A DNA stretch of 64,000 nucleotides, from positions 96,599 to 160,598 of the forward strand of contig CASGAN010000005.1 in NCBI GenBank assembly GCA_949299455.1. Reading direction: 5' to 3'. Positions within the stretch are counted from its first letter, which is position 1. Every line of letters starts with the position of its first letter. A model generated the notes under the pieces. That model made no database searches and was not told where the DNA came from. It worked only from the letters and a program-made list of their open reading frames with translations. A program made the translations under genes and the position numbers. This document shows positions 17,383 to 27,083 of this stretch, piece by piece. The DNA is from an uncultured Oscillospiraceae bacterium. Lineage in GTDB: Bacteria; Bacillota; Clostridia; Oscillospirales; Ruminococcaceae.

Positions 17383-20300
17383 TTATTCCGCCGAAAGCAG
17401 ATTGTTTGTACTCGGTTCGGAAAGCGTCAGTGTCAAAAGCTTCGACACGCCGTCTTCCTGCATCGTAACACCATACAGCACATCAGCCGCCTCCATCGTA
17501 CCGCGGCGGTGCGTAATCATAATAAACTGCGTCTGTTCGGAAAGCGTTTTCAAATACGCCGCATATTTATCGACGTTCACGTCATCAAGCGCCGCCTCGA
17601 TCTCGTCGAGGATACAAAACGGCGCCGGATGTACCCGCAGAATCGCAAAGTAAATCGCAATCGCCACAAACGCCTGCTCACCGCCGGAGAGAAGCGTTAA
17701 ATTTTTGATCACCTTTCCGGGCGGCTCGACATGAATCTCGATGCCTGTTTCCAGCACGTCGGATGGATCGGTCATCGTGAGCTCTGCGCGGCCGCCACCG
17801 AACAGATCGACAAAAATCTGTTTGAAGTGGCGGTTGATCTGCGCGAAATTCTCCGAAAACACCGTTTTCATCTGCTGAGTGAGTTCATCGATGAGCTTTA
17901 ACAGTTCCCGTTTTGACTGCTCCGCATCCGAGATCTGATGTGTTAAGAAGGTATATCGTTCGTTGACCTCACGGTATTCCTCGATGGCGTCCACATTGAC
18001 ACTGCCGAGTGCACGGATTTTATTCCGCACGGCTGAAAGCATCATGTTTGCTTTTGTCAGATCCTCAACCGGCTTTGCAAGCTTTATAGCCTCCGCACGG
18101 GTGAGTTCATATTCGCTCCAGAGCTTTTCGACAAGCTCGTCAAACGTCTTTTGAATCTGCGCTTTCCGCTCCTCGAGCCGTACCGATTCGCTCATATACT
18201 GCTCGCGAATCTGCTGAAGCTTTCGTTCTTCCTCACGCAGTGATGTTGTTTTTCCCTCAGCCTCCTGCCGTTTGACCGAAAGCACCGCGATTTCCTTGTC
18301 TACTTCGGCAAACCGCGTTTGAAGCGTTTTACAAAATGCTTGTTTTTCTTCGATTTTTACGCGGATTTCTTCGTTATCTGCAAGAAGCTGTTCACACAGT
18401 GCGTAAAGCCGCTCTTTCTGATCAGCTCCCATTTCTGCGGTTCGCTTGATCATCTCAATCTCCTGGCAGAGAAGCGCGTATTCTTTCATCGCTTCGCTGT
18501 ATGCGTCACGAATCCGTCCGGTATCCTGTTCAGTCTGCTGTTCTGCGCCCTCTGTTTTCACGATTTCTTCGTGAAGCGAAGCGAGCACCTGCTCAATCTC
18601 CGCAATCTGTGCGTCTGCCGCTTCCTCGCGGTGTGTGAGCATCGCGATCGTCTCTTCAAACGATTTCGCTCGTTCAGCACGAACCTGCTCGTCGTCACGC
18701 TCATGCGAAATCTGTTCGCGTGCCTGCGCAATCAACGAAGAAAGTCGCGCTTTCTCGCTCTGCGCACGGATATTGTCCTCCTGCATCGTGCGGCTTTGCG
18801 CCTCGGAAGCCGAAATTTCCGCCGAGAGTTTTCTCACTTCCTGCTCAATCGATGCAAACGATTCTGAAAGCGACTGCTTTTTCTCGGAAAGTGTGCGTGC
18901 AACGGTGCGGAGTTCTAAAATCTCGTTTTTCCGGCTCAAAAGACCGGTGCTTTTATTTTTGGAACCGCCTGTCATCGAACCGCCGGCGTTGACCACCTGA
19001 CCATCGAGTGTGACAATGCGGAATTTATACTGATTGGCCTTTGCGATCGAAACCGCATCGTCCAAATCCTCCGCCACAACGACACGGCCGAGCAGGGAAT
19101 CCATCACACCCTGATACACCGGTGCAAACGACACAAGATTGCATGCAAGACCAACAAAGCCGTCAAACCGCTCGAGCCCGCGGCAGTCTAATCGATTGCC
19201 TTTGACAGCGGACAACGGCAAAAATGTTGCACGGCCGAGTTTTTCTTCCTTGAGCAGACGAATCGCCGCTTTTGCATTCTCTTCGTTTTCGGTAATAATA
19301 TGCTGCAGCGAACCGGACAGCGCCGTTTCAATTGCTGTTGCATATTGATCCTTTACCGTAATGCAGTTGGACACTGTGCCGTGAATACCCGAAAGCACAC
19401 CGCGCTGTCCGCGTTTTAATACCTCTTTGACACTAAATGCATAGCCATCGAGGCTTTGTTCCATCGCCGTGAGCAGCTTTTCTTTCTGGGAAGCTTCTGT
19501 GAGCTGTTTGTCGATCGCACGGATTTCCTCACTAAGCGCATCCCGTTTTTGCTCCCTGCGCTCTTTTTTGAGTGAAAGACCAGCACGAGCATTTTTCTCG
19601 CGCTCCATCTGTTCTGTCACCGATGCAATCAGCGCATCTGCCTGAAGAATCGACTGCTCATAAGAAGCAAGCTGTTCTTTCTGATGTGCAATCATCTGTG
19701 CCCGACGCTCTGCATCGGCATTTAGCTGTGCAAGCGACTCGCTTGCCGCCTGTTTGGCAAGCTGTGCCGATGATTTGTCGATGGTCATTTTATGCAGTTT
19801 TTCCCGTTCAGCCTGCTCTCTCTTGGCAAGCTCTGCACGCTGTGCAAAAATCAGCGCGCGCTTTTCCTCGCTGTCCGTTTGTTCTTTTAACAGCAATTCC
19901 GCTTTTTCTTTCATTTTCTGCGCTTCGGTTTGTTTTTCTTCCACACGATGCGCAGCATCTAAAACAGTCTGCTCCGTCTGCAAAATATCAAGTTCGGTGC
20001 GTTTTCTCTGTTCATCGTTGTGACGGATATCGTTTTCGAGCACCGCACATTCCGATTCCGCCGCAGAAACCTCCGCCTGCATCTTCGTTTTTTGCTGCCG
20101 GAGCGTATCCGCTTCCACCATACAGCGCTGCATCTCTTCAAACACTGATGCAGACTGTGCTTCATTTTGCTTTAGAAGATCATCCGTTTCGGCAAGACGC
20201 TGACTGCTCACCAAAAGCTTGTCGCTTTGATCCTTCAGCGCACGGTTTGACGATTCGATCGTATCGGTCCAGATGGAAACTTCGAGTTCCTTTTTCTCGG

Positions 20301-20958
20301 CGGCAAGCGTCAAAAACGCTTTTGCCTTCTCCGACTGGGAACGAAGCGGTGCCAAACGGCTTTCAAGTTCTGTCAGGATGTCACGCAGCCGCGCCAAATT
20401 CTCCTCAGCACGCACAAGATTGCGCTGTGCCTCCGTTTTGCGGTAACGGAATTTCGCAATTCCAGCCGCCTCTTCAAAGATCTCGCGCCGCTGTGTGCTC
20501 TTTGCCTGCACAATCTCTGCGATTTTGCCCTGTCCAACCAGCGAATAGCCGTCTTTTCCCAAACCGGTATCGAGAAAACTCTCCTGCAAATCACGAAGCC
20601 GCACCGGTTTGCGGTTGATCATATATTCACTCTCGCCCGACCGGTCATACCGGCGGGTGATTGTCACTTCATCTTCCTCAATATGGAGTGTGCGGTCTTT
20701 GTTGTCAATCGTCAAAGACACCTCGGCAAATCCCTGCGCTCTGCGCGTTTTCGTACCGGTGAAGATGACGTCCTCCATCTTATCGCCGCGGAGTGTTTTG
20801 GTCGACTGCTCACCGAGCACCCAACGCACCGCGTCGCTGATATTACTTTTACCACTGCCGTTCGGACCGACAACGGCGGTAAGTCCGTTTCCGAATGTCA
20901 CCTTTGTCTTGTCAGGGAACGACTTAAACCCCTGAATTTCCAGACTTTTTAGCCGCAA
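17383..20958 (-). CDS. smc: Chromosome segregation protein SMC
   Basis: A 1191-aa condensin ATPase. Walker A is GPNGSGKS at residues 31-38; long coiled coils flank a hinge (GYAFSVKEVLKRGQRGVLSG to about residue 660); the C-terminal head carries the LSGGEQAFVAIAIYF signature and Walker B FCILDEIEAALD. The start is a TTG (MRLKSLEIQGFKSF) with AAAGGAG at 8 nt; the longer frame adds 16 unrelated residues. It overlaps the radical SAM gene by 35 nt. ScpA/ScpB partners are not in the window. Confidence 0.97.
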   Translation of the reverse strand: MRLKSLEIQGFKSFPDKTKVTFGNGLTAVVGPNGSGKSNISDAVRWVLGEQSTKTLRGDKMEDVIFTGTKTRRAQGFAEVSLTIDNKDRTLHIEEDEVTITRRYDRSGESEYMINRKPVRLRDLQESFLDTGLGKDGYSLVGQGKIAEIVQAKSTQRREIFEEAAGIAKFRYRKTEAQRNLVRAEENLARLRDILTELESRLAPLRSQSEKAKAFLTLAAEKKELEVSIWTDTIESSNRALKDQSDKLLVSSQRLAETDDLLKQNEAQSASVFEEMQRCMVEADTLRQQKTKMQAEVSAAESECAVLENDIRHNDEQRKRTELDILQTEQTVLDAAHRVEEKQTEAQKMKEKAELLLKEQTDSEEKRALIFAQRAELAKREQAEREKLHKMTIDKSSAQLAKQAASESLAQLNADAERRAQMIAHQKEQLASYEQSILQADALIASVTEQMEREKNARAGLSLKKERREQKRDALSEEIRAIDKQLTEASQKEKLLTAMEQSLDGYAFSVKEVLKRGQRGVLSGIHGTVSNCITVKDQYATAIETALSGSLQHIITENEENAKAAIRLLKEEKLGRATFLPLSAVKGNRLDCRGLERFDGFVGLACNLVSFAPVYQGVMDSLLGRVVVAEDLDDAVSIAKANQYKFRIVTLDGQVVNAGGSMTGGSKNKSTGLLSRKNEILELRTVARTLSEKKQSLSESFASIEQEVRKLSAEISASEAQSRTMQEDNIRAQSEKARLSSLIAQAREQISHERDDEQVRAERAKSFEETIAMLTHREEAADAQIAEIEQVLASLHEEIVKTEGAEQQTEQDTGRIRDAYSEAMKEYALLCQEIEMIKRTAEMGADQKERLYALCEQLLADNEEIRVKIEEKQAFCKTLQTRFAEVDKEIAVLSVKRQEAEGKTTSLREEERKLQQIREQYMSESVRLEERKAQIQKTFDELVEKLWSEYELTRAEAIKLAKPVEDLTKANMMLSAVRNKIRALGSVNVDAIEEYREVNERYTFLTHQISDAEQSKRELLKLIDELTQQMKTVFSENFAQINRHFKQIFVDLFGGGRAELTMTDPSDVLETGIEIHVEPPGKVIKNLTLLSGGEQAFVAIAIYFAILRVHPAPFCILDEIEAALDDVNVDKYAAYLKTLSEQTQFIMITHRRGTMEAADVLYGVTMQEDGVSKLLTLTLSEPSTNNLLSAE

Positions 20959-21961
20959 ATTTCTCACTCCTTTCCACAAGTACACGATCCGCCGAAATCC
21001 GTTCATCCGGCTTTATTTTGAGGAAAAATCCTCTTGTTTCAAATTCTTTTTTATTACACTGCTTATGTCCCACCGCTTTTGACACACACGACGGATGCAC
21101 AAACACTGTATAGTGTCCGTTCGGCTGTCCGCACAACGCCTCTTCTATCCGCCGCCGGTACAGCACCGATTCACACAGCTCACGAAACGCCGGGTGGTAG
21201 AGTCCACCTATTTGCGTCTTAATCAATGACGCGGAATCCTGAAGTCCAAGACGAATGACGGGTATACCGTGCGCATCAAAAAGCTCAAGCAAATCTGCAC
21301 ACACTTCTACGCCTGTCCGAAGCGTCATCGGCACATACGCGCCCACTTCATACAGCGACGCAAGCATCGTTCCTTTGACGATCACTGTCGGATAAATCCG
21401 CACAAAATCCGGCGAAAGCGCACACAGTTCCTTTGCGGTAACCATTGCATCCTCAGGACGGGTGTCACCGTAAAGCCCGACCATCATCTGAAGCCCGAGC
21501 GAAAATCCCGCCGCCTTGATGCGTTTTGACGCCTGTCGTACATCTTCCGCTGTGTGGCCGCGTCCGTTTTTTAAAAGCACCTCATCCCGCATCGACTGCG
21601 CACCGAGTTCGATTGTTTTCACGCCATATTCTTTGAGCAGTGAAAGCATCGGCATCTCGACTGCATCGGGACGGGTAGACACCCGAATGCCCGCGCAATC
21701 TCCGTGTTCAACAAACGGAAATGCTGCCGTCAGATACGCACGCACCCGCTCCTCGCCGATCGCTGTAAAGCTGCCGCCGAAAAACGCCACTTCCATATCA
21801 GAAGTGAGCAAGCCCTGCTCTTTCGCCCGCGCCAATGTATCTGCCACTTCCTGCGGTGTGACTGCCACTTCCTGTCCGGAAATGGCGTGCTGCTCGCAGA
21901 AGCTGCACTGATGCGGACAGCCGTAATGCGGGATAAAAAACGGAAACGTCTTATGTTTCAT
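20924..21961 (-). CDS. Radical SAM protein of the Elp3-like/YhcC type
   Basis: A 345-aa radical SAM enzyme. The iron-sulfur cluster cysteines are C15, C19 and C22 in HYGCPHQCSFCEQH (CX3CX2C), and the SAM-binding GGSFTAI and ISTRPD-like VSTRPD blocks follow. Elp3-like genes of this kind sit between rnc and smc in many Clostridia. No GNAT domain is present, so it is not a full Elp3; the substrate is unknown, with tRNA modification the usual guess. Confidence 0.85.
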   Translation of the reverse strand: MKHKTFPFFIPHYGCPHQCSFCEQHAISGQEVAVTPQEVADTLARAKEQGLLTSDMEVAFFGGSFTAIGEERVRAYLTAAFPFVEHGDCAGIRVSTRPDAVEMPMLSLLKEYGVKTIELGAQSMRDEVLLKNGRGHTAEDVRQASKRIKAAGFSLGLQMMVGLYGDTRPEDAMVTAKELCALSPDFVRIYPTVIVKGTMLASLYEVGAYVPMTLRTGVEVCADLLELFDAHGIPVIRLGLQDSASLIKTQIGGLYHPAFRELCESVLYRRRIEEALCGQPNGHYTVFVHPSCVSKAVGHKQCNKKEFETRGFFLKIKPDERISADRVLVERSEKFAAKKSGNSGV

Positions 21962-22640
21962 AGCCCATGAGCGAAAGCGCCTCTTTTGCCGCGAGCTGCT
22001 CGGCCTGCTTTTTGCTGCGGCCTGTACCGGTGCCGATCACGTTCGAGTTTAGATGTACTTCGACTGTGAACGCCTTATTGTGATCAGGACCCGACTCGCC
22101 GACGAGCACATATTCGATTTTTTCCTCGCGGTTTTTCTGGATGATCTCCTGAAGCGCAGTTTTATAGTCGCTCGTCATACTGATGCGGTGAATATCCATG
22201 TGCTTTGGCATAAAGCGGAGCACAAACCGCTTCGCCGGCTCATAGCCGCCGTCTAGATAAATCGCCGCCAAAACGGCCTCAAACGCATCGGAAACTACAG
22301 ACGGCCGCGTGCGACCGCCAGTGTTCTCCTCACCTTTTCCGAGCAGGATAAAATCGCCAAGTCCGATTTCGTTTGCAAACTGAAACAAACTCTTTTCGCA
22401 CACAAGCGATGCACGAAGCTTTGTCAAATCTCCTTCCGGCTGATGTCGATAGTGCGAAAACAGATACTCCGCAACGATCAACGACAGCACGGAATCGCCC
22501 AAAAATTCGAGCCGTTCGTTATCCTTTAAGTTGCGCCGACCCTCATGTGAATAAGAGGAATGGGTAAGCGCCTCATTTAAGAGAATCGGATTTTCAAACG
22601 AATATCCGATTGCCTCTTCAATTTTTTTAAACTGTTCCAT
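21951..22640 (-). CDS. rnc: Ribonuclease III
   Basis: A 229-aa double-strand-specific endonuclease for rRNA processing. The catalytic signature NERLEFLGDSVLS is at residues 41-53, and a C-terminal double-stranded RNA-binding domain ends with GRSKKQAEQLAAKEALSLM. It overlaps both neighbours (plsX upstream by 14 nt, the radical SAM gene by 11 nt). Confidence 0.97.
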   Translation of the reverse strand: MEQFKKIEEAIGYSFENPILLNEALTHSSYSHEGRRNLKDNERLEFLGDSVLSLIVAEYLFSHYRHQPEGDLTKLRASLVCEKSLFQFANEIGLGDFILLGKGEENTGGRTRPSVVSDAFEAVLAAIYLDGGYEPAKRFVLRFMPKHMDIHRISMTSDYKTALQEIIQKNREEKIEYVLVGESGPDHNKAFTVEVHLNSNVIGTGTGRSKKQAEQLAAKEALSLMGYET

Positions 22641-23658
22641 CGTTTTGTCTTTCCTTGTTTTGCTGTCTTAACTGTTCCATCGAGGACGTGATCTCGCCGA
22701 TGACATCCATCTTCACGAAATCACGCGCCTGACGGATTGCATTTTTAAATGCCACACCGTTTGAACTGCCGTGTGCTTTGATAACCGGCTTTGAAATGCC
22801 CAAAAGCGGTGCGCCGCCGTATTCGGTGTAGTCCATCTTTTTCTTAAAGCTTTTGACTTTTTTGAGTACCAAAAGACCGGCGAGTGTTCCCATAAACGAA
22901 CTTTTGAAAATATCTTTGAGTGCGTTGCCGATCATTTTGCCAAGGCCTTCGGTGAGCTTTAAAATCACGTTTCCGGTAAAACCGTCGGTGATGACCACGT
23001 CTGCATCGCCTCGCGGAATATAGCGCGGTTCAATATTACCGGTGAAGTGGAACAGGTCGCTGTCCTTCATCATGGCATGCACACCAAGTTCGAGCGCACG
23101 GCCTTTTGTTTCCTCGGCGCCGATATTGACAACTGCCACGCGCGGAGATGCGATTTTCATGATCTTCTCCATATACACAGAACCCATCACGCCGAACTGC
23201 ACGAGCATTTCCGGACGGCATTCAACGTTTGCGCCTGCGTCCATAAGCATGTAGCATCCGCTTTCCGACGGGATAATCGGTGCGAGTGTCGCACGGCGTA
23301 CGCCTTTGATTCGGCGCAGCATGAGCGATGCACCGACAACCATTGCGCCGGTACTTCCCGCGCAGACAACGGCGTCGCCTTTGCCCTCGTTTAACAGTTC
23401 AAACGCTTTTGCCATCGAAGAATCTTTATATTCGGTCATAATATCCTGCGGATGTGCATCCACCGGAATGACGCTCGGCGCATGGACGATCTCGATGCCG
23501 TCAAGCGAAATATTGTTTTCTTTTGCGCAGTCTAAAAGCTTCTGTTTGTCGCCGGTCATGATGATGGAAACGCCATATTCGTCCACCGCCATCCGGCTTC
23601 CTTCCAAAACGGCTTTCGGCGCATGATCGCCGCCGAATCCGTCGATAATGATTCTCAT
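22627..23658 (-). CDS. plsX: Phosphate acyltransferase PlsX
   Basis: A 343-aa soluble enzyme converting acyl-ACP to acyl-phosphate for PlsY, the first step of phospholipid synthesis. It begins MRIIIDGFGGDHAPKAVLEG, the family start, and carries CAGSTGAMVVGASLMLRRI and DGFTGNVILKLTEG. Many Firmicutes place fabD/fabG/acpP between plsX and rnc; here rnc follows directly with an overlap. Confidence 0.97.
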   Translation of the reverse strand: MRIIIDGFGGDHAPKAVLEGSRMAVDEYGVSIIMTGDKQKLLDCAKENNISLDGIEIVHAPSVIPVDAHPQDIMTEYKDSSMAKAFELLNEGKGDAVVCAGSTGAMVVGASLMLRRIKGVRRATLAPIIPSESGCYMLMDAGANVECRPEMLVQFGVMGSVYMEKIMKIASPRVAVVNIGAEETKGRALELGVHAMMKDSDLFHFTGNIEPRYIPRGDADVVITDGFTGNVILKLTEGLGKMIGNALKDIFKSSFMGTLAGLLVLKKVKSFKKKMDYTEYGGAPLLGISKPVIKAHGSSNGVAFKNAIRQARDFVKMDVIGEITSSMEQLRQQNKERQNDGTV

Positions 23659-24974
23659 TATTCTTCCCCCTCTTGTCTTAATACCCGGTCAAGCGACGCG
23701 AGCGCACGCTCCGCCAGCTGCCGGTACCGTTCTTTTTTGTCGCGCACCGGTGTATTAAGCGGCGGCAGAATGCCCATATTCGCACCCATCGGCTGAAAAT
23801 CGGTGACGGTTTCGTCCGAAATATATCGGCTCAGCGCACCGCACATCGTATCTGCCGGAAGTGCAAGCGCCGGTTTTCCCTGCAAATAGCGGAACATATT
23901 TTTTGCCGCAACAATACCGCTCATCGCCGACTCCATATAGCCCTCAACACCGGTCATCTGCCCTGCAAAATAAAGTCCCGGCCGTTCTTTGAAAGAGAAC
24001 GACGCATGAAGCAAACGCGGTGAATCCAAAAACGTATTGCGATGCATCACGCCATAGCGCGCAAACTCCGCATGTTCAAGGCCTGGAATCATCGAAAACA
24101 CGCGCTTTTGCTCGCCGAATTTCAGATTCGTCTGGAATCCGACCAGATTATAAAGCGTGCCGTCTGCATTTTCTTTACGAAGCTGCACGACTGCCCACGG
24201 ACGGTGTCCTGTGCGCGGATCACGCAGTCCCACTGGCTTTAACGGACCGAACCGGATCGTATCGGCGCCGCGTTTTGCCATCACTTCCACCGGCATGCAG
24301 CCCTCATACACTTTAAGTCCGTCCGCACGGTCAAAGCTGTGCATGGGCGCCGATTCTGCCGAAATAAGCGCTTCATAAAACCGCTCATATTCCTCTTTGT
24401 TCATCGGACAGTTTAAATAATCGTCGTCGCCACGGTCATACCGGGATGCCGCAAACGCAACAGACCGGTCAATGCTTTCCGCTGTGACGATCGGTGCCGC
24501 CGCATCGTAGAAACTTAATCGCTGTTTGTGCACAAGCTCGCCAATGGCATCTGCCAGTGCATCCGACGTGAGCGGGCCGCTTGCAATGATGCAGTTTCCG
24601 TCCGGAATTTCGGTGACTTCTTTAGAAATGACCGTAATATTCGGATGTGTTTTGATTTTCTCTGTGATATAGTCAGAAAACAGTGTGCGGTCGACTGCCA
24701 GTGCACCGCCTGCCGCAACACTGCATTGTGCAGCGCTTTCGAGCGTCAGCGATCCCATGTGCCGCATTTCTTCTTTTAAAAGGCCTGCGGCGCTTTCCAC
24801 CCGTGCGGCTTTTAAGGAATTGGAGCAGACAAGCTCGGCAAATCCGCTGTAATGGTGCGCAGGCGAATATTTCTCTGGCTTCATCTCATAAAGCGAAACC
24901 GAAACGCCGTGCTGTGCAAGCCAATAGGCCGCTTCACAGCCTGCAAGGCCTGCGCCGATCACTGTAACATTCAT
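23658..24974 (-). CDS. trmFO: Folate/FAD-dependent tRNA (uracil-54-C5)-methyltransferase TrmFO
   Basis: A 438-aa flavoprotein making m5U54 in tRNA with methylene-THF. The N-terminal Rossmann motif is VIGAGLAGCEAAYWLAQHGV; the family blocks FAELVCSNSLKA, CPMNKEEYERFY and FAGQMTGVEGYMESAMSGI are intact. It follows topA with a 4-base overlap, a conserved Firmicutes arrangement. Confidence 0.97.
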   Translation of the reverse strand: MNVTVIGAGLAGCEAAYWLAQHGVSVSLYEMKPEKYSPAHHYSGFAELVCSNSLKAARVESAAGLLKEEMRHMGSLTLESAAQCSVAAGGALAVDRTLFSDYITEKIKTHPNITVISKEVTEIPDGNCIIASGPLTSDALADAIGELVHKQRLSFYDAAAPIVTAESIDRSVAFAASRYDRGDDDYLNCPMNKEEYERFYEALISAESAPMHSFDRADGLKVYEGCMPVEVMAKRGADTIRFGPLKPVGLRDPRTGHRPWAVVQLRKENADGTLYNLVGFQTNLKFGEQKRVFSMIPGLEHAEFARYGVMHRNTFLDSPRLLHASFSFKERPGLYFAGQMTGVEGYMESAMSGIVAAKNMFRYLQGKPALALPADTMCGALSRYISDETVTDFQPMGANMGILPPLNTPVRDKKERYRQLAERALASLDRVLRQEGEE

Positions 24975-27058
24975 TCGTCTTTCAATCCTCTTTCATAGCT
25001 GCACGATTCGTTTGAACAATAGATTTTGCCGTTGCGGCCGCTCTTTTTGAGCAGTGTTTTGCCGCACTGCGGACAGTGCTCTGCAATCGGCGGGTCCCAG
25101 GACAAGAACGAGCATTCCGGATTCTTTTCGCATCCATAGAATTTCTTGCCCTTTTTCGATTTCTTCTCGAGAATTTTAGAACCGCAAAGCGGACATTCGC
25201 CCGGCATTTCGCTGACGATGCGTTTTGTGTTTTTGCATTCCGGATAGCCCGGGCAAGCGAGGAATTTGCCAAACCGTCCGCTTTTGATGACCATGTTGCG
25301 TCCGCAGAGTTCGCAGACGACATCGGTTTCCTCGTCAGGAATGCGGTACGATTTGCCCTCGGTTTCTGCCTCTGCTTTTGCGAGCGTTTCCTCAAAACCG
25401 TCATAGAAGCTGTGCAAAACAGCTGTCCAGGACTTGTCGCCATCCTCGATCTCGTCGAGATCTTTCTCCATATTCGCTGTAAAATCAGCGTCAACGATTT
25501 TTTCAAAATGCTCTTTCATGAGCTTCGTCGTCACTTCACCGAGTTCCGTCGGTTTTAACTGCTTGCCCTCGCGCTCGACATAGTTTCTGCCGAGAATCGT
25601 CGTAATTGTCGCCGCATAGGTACTCGGACGGCCGATGCCGTTTTCCTCAAGTTCCTTAATGAGCGATGCCTCTGTGTAACGAGGCGGCGGCTGTGTGAAA
25701 TGCTGACTGCCTTTAACATCCTGCGGATCGAGATAATCTTTCTCGGCAAGCGGCGGCAATACACCGCCCTCTTCTTTTTCTTCATCGCGGCTCTCCGTGT
25801 ATAGCACGGTAAAGCCGTCGAATTTCACCGTAAAGCCGGATGCTTTGAACGTATAGCCTGCCGCGTCGATCTGTGCCGCCACGGTATCGAGCAGTGCGCT
25901 CGCCATCTGGCTTGCGATAAACCGCTCCCAGATGAGTTTATACAGTTTATACTGATCGGATGTGAGGCTCGCTTTGACCTTGTCCGGCGAAAGCTCCGGC
26001 AAGGACGGACGGATTGCCTCGTGTGCATCCTGCGCGTTGTTTTTCGATTTATAGACACGCGGCGTCTGCGGAATATACGCTTTTCCGTATGTCTGCTCGA
26101 TATAATCGGCTGCTGCCGCTTTTGCTTCGTCGGAAATCCGGAGCGAGTCGGTTCTCATATAGGTAATCAAACCGATTGCGCCAAGTCCTTCCACATCGAC
26201 GCCCTCATAAAGCTCCTGCGCCGCTTTCATTGTACGGCGTGCCTGGAAACCGAGTTTGCGTGATGCCTCCTGCTGCATGGTAGAAGTCGTAAACGGCGGC
26301 GCCGGCGATTTCTGACGCACCCGGTTTGTCACAGACATAACCTGATAATCCGCATGCGCAACAGAAGCCAAAATGGCGTCCGTTTCCTCTTTTGTATGCA
26401 GATCCATCTTTTTGCCGTCTTTGCCGTAAAATTTTGCAACAAACGGCTTGTCAGACGACGGCGCTTTCAGCATTGCCTCAATCGACCAGTATTCCTGCGG
26501 CACAAAATTGCGGATTTCTTCCTCGCGGTCAACAATCATGCGCACCGTCACTGACTGCACACGTCCGGCAGACAAGCCGCTTTTAACTTTTTTCCAGAGA
26601 AACGGACTCAGTTTATAACCGACTAATCGGTCAAGAATCCGGCGCGCCTGCTGGGAATTAACAAGCGCTTCGTTTACTTTCCGCGGCGAAGCCATACCGC
26701 TTTTGACACCGCTTTTTGTGATCTCATTAAACGTCACACGGTTTTTCTCGTTTAAATCAACACCCAAAAGCTGTGCCAAATGCCAGGAAATTGCCTCGCC
26801 TTCACGGTCCGGGTCGGTTGCAAGATAAATTTTGTCTTTATCCTTTGCCGCCGCTTTCAGCTTTTTGATGGTTTCAGATTGTTTTCGAATGTTAATATAT
26901 TTTGGCGCAAAATCATTTTCGGTGTCCACACCAAGACGCGATTTTGGAAGATCGCGTACATGTCCCATGGATGCAACGACTTCGTAATTTCGGCCCAGAT
27001 ATTTTTTAATTGTTTTCGCCTTTGCCGGCGATTCCACAATGACCAGTTTCTTTGCCAT
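24971..27058 (-). CDS. topA: DNA topoisomerase I
   Basis: A 695-aa type IA topoisomerase that relaxes negative supercoils. The Toprim domain begins LVIVESPAKAKTIKKYLG, with the DPDREGEAISWHL acidic triad; the active-site tyrosine lies in GLITYMRTDSLR near residue 300. Three zinc-binding modules close the protein (CELCG...C..C, CPLCG..., CPQCG...CSNESC). Preceded by dprA, as in Bacillus. Confidence 0.98.
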   Translation of the reverse strand: MAKKLVIVESPAKAKTIKKYLGRNYEVVASMGHVRDLPKSRLGVDTENDFAPKYINIRKQSETIKKLKAAAKDKDKIYLATDPDREGEAISWHLAQLLGVDLNEKNRVTFNEITKSGVKSGMASPRKVNEALVNSQQARRILDRLVGYKLSPFLWKKVKSGLSAGRVQSVTVRMIVDREEEIRNFVPQEYWSIEAMLKAPSSDKPFVAKFYGKDGKKMDLHTKEETDAILASVAHADYQVMSVTNRVRQKSPAPPFTTSTMQQEASRKLGFQARRTMKAAQELYEGVDVEGLGAIGLITYMRTDSLRISDEAKAAAADYIEQTYGKAYIPQTPRVYKSKNNAQDAHEAIRPSLPELSPDKVKASLTSDQYKLYKLIWERFIASQMASALLDTVAAQIDAAGYTFKASGFTVKFDGFTVLYTESRDEEKEEGGVLPPLAEKDYLDPQDVKGSQHFTQPPPRYTEASLIKELEENGIGRPSTYAATITTILGRNYVEREGKQLKPTELGEVTTKLMKEHFEKIVDADFTANMEKDLDEIEDGDKSWTAVLHSFYDGFEETLAKAEAETEGKSYRIPDEETDVVCELCGRNMVIKSGRFGKFLACPGYPECKNTKRIVSEMPGECPLCGSKILEKKSKKGKKFYGCEKNPECSFLSWDPPIAEHCPQCGKTLLKKSGRNGKIYCSNESCSYERGLKDE

Positions 27059-27083
27059 ACTGCCTCCACACCATTTTTTACAC